This document shows positions 15,337 through 22,370 of a DNA stretch of 39,253 nucleotides, in pieces. Position 1 is the first letter of the stretch. Every line of letters starts with the position of its first letter. A program made the translations under genes and the position numbers. A model generated the notes under the pieces. That model was not told the origin of the DNA, ran no database searches, and saw nothing but the letters and a program-made list of their open reading frames with translations. Location: NCBI GenBank assembly GCA_025923075.1, contig JAICGN010000031.1:1-39253 (forward strand), in the 5' to 3' direction. Source of the stretch: Chitinophagaceae bacterium. GTDB taxonomy: Bacteria; Bacteroidota; Bacteroidia; Chitinophagales; Chitinophagaceae.

Positions 15337-16383
15337 CTAAGGATGCAACACGGCCTTTATACAATCGTCAAGCTTTTTATCGAATACTTCATAGGCTCTT
15401 TCGCCTTTTTCTAATGCAAAATGATGTGTAATGATCTTGTCCACCGGGTATTGTTGTATTACCTCCTCCTTTAAAAGCTTTTCGGCATAATAATGTGCAG
15501 GACAACGCCCAATTTTATACACAAGATTCTTATCATACGCTTCACCAGGGGAAAATGAAAAATTTTCCGCTGTATGTACTCCAACCGATGAAATTGTACC
15601 GCCGGGTCTTAAAAGATCAATTGCTAAACGAAGTGCCTCACCACTACCCACTACTTCCATCACAGCATCTGCGCCGCGACCATTCGTGGAATTTAAGATT
15701 GATGTTTTGGCATCTGTCTTCAAAGAATTTACCGGGATGGCGCCAAATTCTTTCGCCACTTGCAATCTTTTATCTGAAAGATCAATTGCAAATAAATTTT
15801 CCGCGCCAAGATGTTTGGCTGCAACAATTGTCATTAAGCCAACCGGGCCGCAACCAATAACTACATAAGTGCCTTTTTCATTTACACCAGCATTTTCTGC
15901 ACAGAAAAACCCCGTTGAAAAAACATCACCCAACAGCAAACCTTTCTCTTCACTCAGATCATTGCTCAAAGAAATGAGCGTGGTATCCGCCATTGGCACC
16001 CGGACATACTGTGCCTGTGCTCCCTGTAATCCATCACCCGACTGCACCCAACCAAAAAGATCACCTTTTTCACAGCGGCAAGTAAGACCGATGCGACAAT
16101 AAAAACATGCGCCGCATGAAGTGGTAAAAGGACTGAGCACTCTTGACCCTTTCTTAAATTTTTTTACACCATCCCCGGCTTCGACAATTGTTCCGACAAA
16201 TTCGTGCCCCATCACAGTGCCGTGATCAATTCCTGTTTCTCTTCCATGATAAACATGAAGGTCAGAACCGCAAATACCGGATAATGTAATTTGAACAATA
16301 GCATCAGTGGGTTCCAGGACCCTGGGATCAGGAACGGATTGACGAATGATAGTTTCAACCCCGCCAAATGTGAGTGCTTGCAT
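15337..16383 (-). CDS. Zinc-dependent alcohol dehydrogenase (MDR superfamily)
   Basis: A 348-residue cytoplasmic medium-chain dehydrogenase oxidising an alcohol with NAD(P). Catalytic zinc ligands are Cys38 in GICGSDLH and His60-Glu61 in MGHEFVG. The structural zinc site is Cys90, Cys93, Cys96 and Cys104 (SCGACFYCRIGLTCRC). The Rossmann motif is GCGPVGLM, and the acidic residue ending the second strand (FAIDLSDKR) suggests NAD rather than NADP. The substrate cannot be told; threonine, polyol or formaldehyde-type MDR enzymes are all possible. The ATG at 16383 was chosen because MQALTFGGVE is the usual family N-terminus; the longer frame adds 44 unrelated residues. Confidence 0.9.
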   Translation of the reverse strand: MQALTFGGVETIIRQSVPDPRVLEPTDAIVQITLSGICGSDLHVYHGRETGIDHGTVMGHEFVGTIVEAGDGVKKFKKGSRVLSPFTTSCGACFYCRIGLTCRCEKGDLFGWVQSGDGLQGAQAQYVRVPMADTTLISLSNDLSEEKGLLLGDVFSTGFFCAENAGVNEKGTYVVIGCGPVGLMTIVAAKHLGAENLFAIDLSDKRLQVAKEFGAIPVNSLKTDAKTSILNSTNGRGADAVMEVVGSGEALRLAIDLLRPGGTISSVGVHTAENFSFSPGEAYDKNLVYKIGRCPAHYYAEKLLKEEVIQQYPVDKIITHHFALEKGERAYEVFDKKLDDCIKAVLHP

Positions 16384-16543
16384 ACCGTGAAAATAAGAAA
16401 GGGAAAAATTGATTTGGTCATATTTTATAAAGTTTCCTACCTTAATTCCCCATTTTGAATCTATCCGGCAACTTTTTGAATTCATCGGATTGAAATAATC
16501 GCCGCACCTGAACATTCTTTCTTTTAACTAAAAATAAACCAAC

Positions 16544-17065
16544 ATGAAAAAGTTCCTTTTTATTCTTTTTGCTGCTACGATTTGTTTTTTGACTGCCTGC
16601 AACGAAAAGGCTGCGACCACCGAAGGCATGAGTGACGCCGCCAGGAAAAACCTGGATGCTTTTCGCGCAGTAGATACTGCTTTCCAGACCGGCGATCTTA
16701 GCCGCATCGACAGCGTCGTTGCCAGCGATTTTGTTGATCATACCCCCAAGGGAGATATGGGAAGGGATAGTTTAAAAGCAATGATCACAATGATGAAGAA
16801 TGCAGGTACAATGAAATCAGAAACAAAAAAGGTGTTTGCTGACGACGAGTACGTGATGGCCTGGATGCGTTGGACAGGCACTTCTGATGGTTCGTTACCG
16901 GACATGCCTGCAGGCCCCTATGACATGAGCGGGATAGAGGTAGTACGTTTTAAGGATGGCAAGGCCGTAGAGCATTGGGCATTTATGGATGCAAGGGATT
17001 TGATGAAGATGATGGGGCAACAGATGCCAGCGCCATCACCTACATCCACCGATAAGGCTAAGTAA
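16544..17065 (+). CDS. SnoaL-like (NTF2-fold) lipoprotein
   Basis: A 173-residue protein with a lipoprotein signal peptide (FLTAC, Cys19), so it is anchored to the envelope. The mature protein follows the SnoaL polyketide-cyclase-like pattern: a helix with NLDAFRAVDTAFQTGDLSRIDSVV, then ASDFVDHTP, DSLKAMITMM, DDEYVMAWMRWTGTSDG, and GIEVVRFKDGKAVEHWAFMD. That last segment is the typical closing motif of SnoaL-like ester-cyclase-related proteins. Activity and substrate are unknown. It is divergent from the alcohol dehydrogenase and ends before a strong terminator. Confidence 0.8.
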   Translation: MKKFLFILFAATICFLTACNEKAATTEGMSDAARKNLDAFRAVDTAFQTGDLSRIDSVVASDFVDHTPKGDMGRDSLKAMITMMKNAGTMKSETKKVFADDEYVMAWMRWTGTSDGSLPDMPAGPYDMSGIEVVRFKDGKAVEHWAFMDARDLMKMMGQQMPAPSPTSTDKAK

Positions 17066-17088
17066 GAATAAATCAAATGATTCTATGC

Positions 17089-17120
17089 AACCGTCTCGCC
17101 TTAGGCGAGACGGTTTTTTT
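17089..17120 (+). terminator. Intrinsic terminator, copy 1 of a near-identical pair
   Basis: AACCGTCTCGCC, loop TTA, GGCGAGACGGTT, then a T-run: a 12-bp perfect stem. It ends the SnoaL-like lipoprotein transcript. The same stem and tail recur at 18652-18683 with a different loop. Confidence 0.9.
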
Positions 17121-17218
17121 ATTCTATCATCCAAATAGAAAAGCTCGCCCTCCCCATTCATATAAAAAATAAGCTGCTCATCAATAATTTTTTTTGTTCA
17201 ACGAAAAATATCGTAGAT

Positions 17219-17226
17219 TACTTTTA
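17219..17226 (+). promoter_or_regulatory. Weak candidate -7 element for the T9SS gene at 17242
   Basis: TACTTTTA differs from TAnnTTTG only at the last base; a TTG lies 22 bases upstream (17194-17196). Initiation near 17233 would leave a very short leader. Confidence 0.3.
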
Positions 17227-17241
17227 CAAAACCTAACGTTT

Positions 17242-18630
17242 ATGAAAAAAGCTCTACTACTGCTTGTAATGAGTTCTTTCATTACTGTAGCATTTGCTCA
17301 AAAAAGAAAAAAAGCTGAACAACCCCTCACAGGTTATGCGATCACTTCTTTTGAAAAAGGTGGAAGAAGTTGGAAAGAAGTCCGTCATATCAACATTACT
17401 ACAGGAGAAGAAATAAAATCTATTTACCAAAGCAAACAGGAAACCGAAGCATTCAATGCAAGGACCGGCAACCCCGTAGCGAAAAAAGATGCAACCGCAA
17501 CAAAAGCACCTGTTAAGAAGGTGGTGAACCTTGACCAGGAACTTGATGCTGCACAGGGAAAAACTGTAAGAGTACGAACTGTTGTGGTCAAGGGATCGGC
17601 AAATCAATACGATAAACCGTTTGCTACAAATTCCGCTGCAATGGCCTATGACAGAAAAAATGAAAGACTTTATTATACTCCAATGGGTATAAATCAACTC
17701 CGTTACCTGGATTTAAAGACAAATAAATTTTACTATTTCGAAAATGAGCCATTTGGATCTGTAACTGGTCCTGGTGATGCCGCTAATCAAATATGTCGCA
17801 TGGTGATAGCATCTGACGGAAATGGCTATGCATTGACGAACGATGCCAATCACCTGATCCGGTTTACTACTGGTAAAAATCCTGTTATTACGGATCTTGG
17901 TGCTTTAATCGACGATCCCAGCATTTCAACTTATTCTGTTCATAGCCGCAAAGGTTATGGTGGAGATATGATTGCCGACGCTTCTGGTAATTTATATGTA
18001 CTGATGGCGAACAGAAATGTTTTTAAGGTTGTTATTGACACGAGAGTAGCTACTCATATGGGAGCTATTAAGGGATTACCTGATGGTTTTTCAACAAACG
18101 GTGCGATGGTGGAAGAAGGAAGCAAAGTGATCGTTGCGAGCTCAGAATCTTCTATTGGCTACTACCGGTTTGACCTTACAACAATGCTGGCAGAAAAAGT
18201 ATCTACTAATGCTGCTGTTTTTAACGCATCCGACCTTGCTAATGGCGTACTTGCTTTTGAAAAGAAAAGGAAGAAGGACAGGAAAGCCGAAGTAATAGAG
18301 GAACAAAAGCAGCCAGGTGCAGACGAAGTGACAAAGAAATCGCCACAACTAAATGCAATTGCAAATAATGGTATTGCCGTTTTTCCTAACCCGGTTACTC
18401 CAAATGGGTTTGTAAAAGTGTCGTTTGCGAATCAACCTGCCGGCAAATACCATGTAAATCTCTTGGATATTTCGGGGAAATTAATTCAGTCAAAAGAAGT
18501 GAATGTGAATAGCAGCATGCATATTGAAGAAGTAAGAATACCACAAGCTATTAGCAGGGGAAGTTATCTCTTAAGAGTAACAGGTGTTACCAATACTGTT
18601 TCGACTACAACAAAGTTAGCCGTACAATAA
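17242..18630 (+). CDS. Exported protein with T9SS C-terminal sorting domain
   Basis: A 462-residue protein with a signal peptide (KALLLLVMSSFITVAFAQ) and a type A T9SS sorting domain (residues ~385-462). The latter has GIAVFPNPVTPNGFVKVSF, VNLLDISGKLIQSKEV and RGSYLLRVTG. It should therefore cross the outer membrane by T9SS and be released or surface-attached. The central region (residues ~120-340) has repeated strand blocks such as AMAYDRKNERLYYTPMG, and IRFTTGKNPVITDLGALIDD. These suggest a beta-propeller-like fold without enzyme motifs. A short basic linker (KKRKKDRKAE) precedes the sorting domain. The ATG at 17242 starts the signal peptide. Near-identical terminators lie on both sides. 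Confidence 0.8.
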   Translation: MKKALLLLVMSSFITVAFAQKRKKAEQPLTGYAITSFEKGGRSWKEVRHINITTGEEIKSIYQSKQETEAFNARTGNPVAKKDATATKAPVKKVVNLDQELDAAQGKTVRVRTVVVKGSANQYDKPFATNSAAMAYDRKNERLYYTPMGINQLRYLDLKTNKFYYFENEPFGSVTGPGDAANQICRMVIASDGNGYALTNDANHLIRFTTGKNPVITDLGALIDDPSISTYSVHSRKGYGGDMIADASGNLYVLMANRNVFKVVIDTRVATHMGAIKGLPDGFSTNGAMVEEGSKVIVASSESSIGYYRFDLTTMLAEKVSTNAAVFNASDLANGVLAFEKKRKKDRKAEVIEEQKQPGADEVTKKSPQLNAIANNGIAVFPNPVTPNGFVKVSFANQPAGKYHVNLLDISGKLIQSKEVNVNSSMHIEEVRIPQAISRGSYLLRVTGVTNTVSTTTKLAVQ

Positions 18631-18651
18631 CTTATGTGTTCGGTTTTGGAT

Positions 18652-18683
18652 AACCGTCTCGCCTGTGGCGAGACGGTTTTTTT
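18652..18683 (+). terminator. Intrinsic terminator, copy 2 of a near-identical pair
   Basis: A 12-bp perfect stem, identical to that at 17089, with loop TGT, then a T-run. It ends the T9SS cargo gene. The minus-strand gene at 18685 ends immediately beside it. Confidence 0.9.
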
Positions 18684-18684
18684 A

Positions 18685-19071
18685 TTAAATAACCAATGCT
18701 TGTCCATTTGGAAAACTCACTGTTATCTGTTTTGAGACCACCTCTTCTCCATTGACGGGTGGTATCATAATGTTGGCAGTTATTGTTGCATGAAAAAGAA
18801 TATGGCCCAGCTCTTTTAGTTTCTCATCGGCGTCATTAAATTTATCCTCGGCACTTTTCAACTCTTCTTCATTTATCTGTATCTCCCGGAATGCCTGGTA
18901 AATCTTATTTGCTTCCTCCAGTGAGAAATTTTTTGCTTCTCCACCAAAATTAACCAACAGCTTATTGTATTCTTTCTCTGCGTCATTTTTTTTCCTATGA
19001 TAATATTGAGACTTTCGTTGTTGCTCAATGTAATCCCTGATAATTTTTTCTACTTCTGAACCGGTATTCAT
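18685..19071 (-). CDS. Coiled-coil protein of unknown function
   Basis: A 128-residue protein with no signal peptide. Residues ~5-95 are strongly charged and helical (YIEQQRKSQYYHRKKNDAEKEY, EIQINEEELKSAEDKFNDADEKLKELG), consistent with a coiled coil. The last ~35 residues (TITANIMIPPVNGEEVVSKQITVSFPNGQALVI) look like a small beta tail. I recognise no family. The ATG at 19071 is preferred to a TTG eleven codons upstream. It is convergent with the T9SS gene and ends beside that gene's terminator. Confidence 0.5.
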   Translation of the reverse strand: MNTGSEVEKIIRDYIEQQRKSQYYHRKKNDAEKEYNKLLVNFGGEAKNFSLEEANKIYQAFREIQINEEELKSAEDKFNDADEKLKELGHILFHATITANIMIPPVNGEEVVSKQITVSFPNGQALVI

Positions 19072-19172
19072 AGGCTTCGTTTTATTAATATAAAACGATT
19101 TCAATAATCATTTAGTGCTGGTAAGAACACGAAGAATAAATAACTGGGGTTATACGTTTTCATTTATTGACA

Positions 19173-19208
19173 ATAAAAAAAGGCAGTGATAAAACTTCAC
19201 TGCCTTTG
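19173..19208 (-). terminator. Intrinsic terminator of the CHRD/HYR gene
   Basis: An 11-bp stem (19179-19189 with 19197-19207) and 7-base loop; on the minus strand the second arm is followed by TTTTTATTG. It starts 21 bases after the stop of the CHRD/HYR gene. Confidence 0.85.
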
Positions 19209-19228
19209 CAAACGACCACTTATGGGAA

Positions 19229-20887
19229 CTATTGTTTTAGTAGTTTGATCTGCCTTGATGAATTACCTTGTCTTATTTCCGCAAAATAAAGCCCGGGTTT
19301 CAGATTGTCGCCAATCTTCAATGTTTGGTTTCCGGAAAGATTTTTCCTAACCTCGACCACCCTTCCTGCTACATCGATCAATCTTATTGAAATTTTATCC
19401 TGGCTATTTGCATTTTCGATATTAATTGTAAAATAGCTGGTACTTGGATTTGGATATACACGAACTAAACTGCTCTTTTCCGGATTTTCTTCATTCATCA
19501 CAATAACATTTCGACCGTCTGAAGATCCTGCATCGGTTTTATGACCATGTCCGTGGCCATTACCTTGTGTCCAATATTGGAATACAAGAGCTCTGATATC
19601 CTTTGCCCGCATATCGTGCGGCACTAATACAGTTCTTGTCCCTGCTGCGGTATTTCCATGTTGGTCCGTACAGGTAACAGTAACAGTATAAACTCTTCCA
19701 TCACCATCACCGGCTCTTTCGGCGCGAAGCTTTATATGATGATCATTTAATATATCCCAATCAGGAGCCTTGTCACCATTGCCAGTTCCACTCTGCGGCT
19801 CATCGCTTGCTACTGTTATGTTGCAGGTGATGGGCCCGGGACAATTATCAGTACTTGTATAATCTACATCCACGTTTTTCATTTTATGATTCGGCGGCCA
19901 CAACACCGGAGGTGTTACAAAAAGATCATGAATCACGGGCGGCTCCACATCATTTACCGTTACAGTAAATGAACATGTAGTTGTATTACCTGCTCCATCA
20001 GTAGCAGTTGCCGTAACGGTAGTTACGCCAACAGGGAAAAAGCTTCCTGACGCCGGATGTACTGTAACTGTAACACTTGATGTGCAATTATCTGTAGCCG
20101 TAACGGTATAATTAATGACAGCTCCACACTGGCCAGGATCATTTGCTTGTGTAATGTTTGCCGGGCAAGTAATTACCGGCGGCTCGGTATCTTCTACAAT
20201 TACTTTAAATGAACAGGAATCATAGCCGGCTCCATTTAGTGCTGTGGCGATAACAGTAGTAGTACCGACTGGAAAGACATGCGGTGATGTTATGGTTGTA
20301 TTTCCGATACGGTAAAATAATGTAGCTGTGGGCACCGCAGTATTTGTATCTGCTCCGAATTGCACTGATGCAGAACAGAGGCCGGGGGTATTGTCTACAG
20401 TCGTATCAGTAATACAAGTAATGTCAGGGACAACAAATGTTGGGTCTTGTAAAAAGATCTGTGCCCTGATCTCACCACCCGGAAATGCCGAGGTATGAAT
20501 ATTAAAATAAAAAAGGCCCCGCTTCAGGCTATCCTCCTGGCTGGCAGTTAATACTAATGTATCAGTAAAACTTCCACTTGTGACGCCTGTAGGAAAACCT
20601 CCTGGCCCAATAAGTACACCGGCAGCAATACCGGGAGGCGCTGCGTGAAAATGGGCAGCAGTAACATTTGCAGAGAGTCCGCTAAAATTAATTGTGTAGA
20701 TCAGACTGTCGGTGGCATCATTGTACGTACCTACAAATGTTCCTGTACCAGCAGATGTGTTTGCAGGTGTTTCCTGTGACCCGCTAAAAGTTACATTGAT
20801 CGGGAAAACAGTCGCATTTATTGAAAGGTGAATGATGGTGAAGAAACAAAGAATGGCAAGTTTTGGAGTACGTAAAGGATTTGACAT
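19229..20887 (-). CDS. Secreted CHRD and HYR domain protein with T9SS sorting domain
   Basis: A 552-residue surface or secreted protein. In order: signal peptide (to ~25); a CHRD domain (~28-150) with TFSGSQETPANTSAGTG, VTAAHFHAAPPG, FYFNIHTSAFPGGEIRAQI; two clear HYR modules (~155-235 and ~236-318) with ITCPANITQANDPGQC and VTATDGAGNTTTCSFTVTV; and a further HYR-like region (~319-425) with the WPPNHKM segment. After a His/Gly-rich linker (GNGHGHGHK) comes a T9SS type A domain (VRVYPNPSTSYFTINI through GLYFAEIRQG). CHRD and HYR domains are extracellular binding or adhesion modules with no catalytic role here. The 5' leader can pair AACCGT with ACGGTT near 20889-20922. Confidence 0.88.
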   Translation of the reverse strand: MSNPLRTPKLAILCFFTIIHLSINATVFPINVTFSGSQETPANTSAGTGTFVGTYNDATDSLIYTINFSGLSANVTAAHFHAAPPGIAAGVLIGPGGFPTGVTSGSFTDTLVLTASQEDSLKRGLFYFNIHTSAFPGGEIRAQIFLQDPTFVVPDITCITDTTVDNTPGLCSASVQFGADTNTAVPTATLFYRIGNTTITSPHVFPVGTTTVIATALNGAGYDSCSFKVIVEDTEPPVITCPANITQANDPGQCGAVINYTVTATDNCTSSVTVTVHPASGSFFPVGVTTVTATATDGAGNTTTCSFTVTVNDVEPPVIHDLFVTPPVLWPPNHKMKNVDVDYTSTDNCPGPITCNITVASDEPQSGTGNGDKAPDWDILNDHHIKLRAERAGDGDGRVYTVTVTCTDQHGNTAAGTRTVLVPHDMRAKDIRALVFQYWTQGNGHGHGHKTDAGSSDGRNVIVMNEENPEKSSLVRVYPNPSTSYFTINIENANSQDKISIRLIDVAGRVVEVRKNLSGNQTLKIGDNLKPGLYFAEIRQGNSSRQIKLLKQ

Positions 20888-21155
20888 AACCGTAAATTTT
20901 AAAGTTTAGGATTCACGGTTTTTCATTTGGATATGAAAAAGAAGGATAAGGCGGGTGCGGACCGCAAACTACCAATCAGCGGAAGAAGATTATTACCAGT
21001 TATTTATATGGGCCGAAAGAAATTTTAAAAGAATAAGGATCAATCTTTTTTAAACTCATCACCTAACGGAAAAGGTTCACGTTGCAGGCAATTTTTACGC
21101 CTGTTAAACGTTAGTTTACTGTTACAACAATTTGTACGCCAAAAATCCAATTCTC
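20888..21155. other. Divergent intergenic region
   Basis: This 268-base region separates divergent genes. It should hold both promoters, but I find no clean TTG-N19-TAnnTTTG on either strand. A possible hairpin (AACCGT/ACGGTT) lies just upstream of the CHRD/HYR gene. A G+C-rich patch (20950-20980) interrupts the A/T background. Confidence 0.4.
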
Positions 21156-22220
21156 ATGAAAAAACTTATCCTTGTATTTTGTACGACTTCCCTTTTTATT
21201 TCAGTTTCCGCTCAGCGTGTCGATCTTGACCGTTTCAATTTTACCGCTTCATACCGTGACTTTCCTGATGAGCCATTGCCGGTTGAGTATAAAACCTATA
21301 ATGTTCGTATCGAAGCCTCGCCTTCATTGGGATTAGGTTATACTGCAACGAATCTTGAAAATTTGATCAGTATTGAAGGGTTAAAAAAAGTTACCGGCAC
21401 CGGGCATATCACAATTATTGCGATACTTGATGACATTGTAATTGAAAATACAGAGACAAAAGAAAGAGTGCAGGTAACCAAGGACAAAAATAATGTTGAG
21501 ATCCGCAAATCTTTTTTTGCAACTGAAATGACTTATTCATTCAGCGCACGAGCTACAGTATATGATTACAAAGGAAGCACTGTTGTTAGTAATCATATTT
21601 TGTCTGAAAGAGAAAATAAAAGAACATACAAAGGACCTGAATCTTCGAACCCAGTAGATGCTGTAAATAATTTCAACAATAAGGTCCTTGAAATTAAATC
21701 CAACCTATCAAAACAATTAGTAAATGGAGCGCTAACCAATTTAAATAACTACCTCAATACAAATTATGGATATGCAGTTCAAAAAGTAAATGATATTTTC
21801 TGGGTGTTAAACAATAAAAGGCATCCTGAATACGGAGAGCACCAGAAGGCGTGGAACAATTTTAAAAATGCAATTGTATTAATGAGTCCTGATGAGCCGC
21901 TTGATAAAGTAAAAGAAAAACTTAAACCTGTGATTTCCTATTACGAAAAAGTAAAAACAATTTATACGGCCTCGGATAAGGAAGCGAAAAAGCTTCGCTA
22001 TGCAAGCTATTACAATCTTGCTAAAATATATATATACCTTGATGATCCCACCGCCGCAATGCGTGAAGCCGATGCACTTGCCATGAATGATTTTGATGAA
22101 AGTGATGGCAGAAATCTGAGAGCCGTTGCTGAAAGTCTCGATGAACAATTAAAAAAGAACAATGCTTCATCAAGACATTTTCCTGTAGTGATATCAAGTT
22201 TTCAACCACCGGTGAAATAA
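21156..22220 (+). CDS. Exported protein of unknown function with TPR-like C-terminus
   Basis: A 354-residue protein with a signal peptide (KKLILVFCTTSLFISVSAQ). Residues ~20-165 look beta-rich (LDRFNFTASYRDFP, GTGHITIIAILDDIVIEN). Residues ~185-340 are helical, with a helix-turn-helix pair, KKLRYASYYNLAKIYIYLDDPTAAMREADAL, that fits a tetratricopeptide repeat. No sorting domain or lipobox is present, so it is probably periplasmic. I do not recognise the family. The ATG at 21156 starts the signal peptide; an upstream TTG would add eight residues. A strong terminator follows. Confidence 0.7.
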   Translation: MKKLILVFCTTSLFISVSAQRVDLDRFNFTASYRDFPDEPLPVEYKTYNVRIEASPSLGLGYTATNLENLISIEGLKKVTGTGHITIIAILDDIVIENTETKERVQVTKDKNNVEIRKSFFATEMTYSFSARATVYDYKGSTVVSNHILSERENKRTYKGPESSNPVDAVNNFNNKVLEIKSNLSKQLVNGALTNLNNYLNTNYGYAVQKVNDIFWVLNNKRHPEYGEHQKAWNNFKNAIVLMSPDEPLDKVKEKLKPVISYYEKVKTIYTASDKEAKKLRYASYYNLAKIYIYLDDPTAAMREADALAMNDFDESDGRNLRAVAESLDEQLKKNNASSRHFPVVISSFQPPVK

Positions 22221-22241
22221 CCATTACAAACTTCCCTATAT

Positions 22242-22278
22242 AAAAGTCCGTCATAAAATGGCGGACTTTTCTTTTTTT
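22242..22278 (+). terminator. Intrinsic terminator after the 21156 gene
   Basis: AAAAGTCCG pairs with CGGACTTTT (22242-22250 with 22262-22270), extended by three inner pairs including a wobble, and followed by a 7-T run. The reverse strand also ends in T-rich sequence, so it may serve the convergent gene as well. Confidence 0.9.
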
Positions 22279-22370
22279 AGATTCAAATGAATTTTTACTT
22301 CAACACTGCAGACAGTTGAAAAGTTAATTGCGGATATGCACCCTTAATTGATGCAATCCTCTTTAACGAT

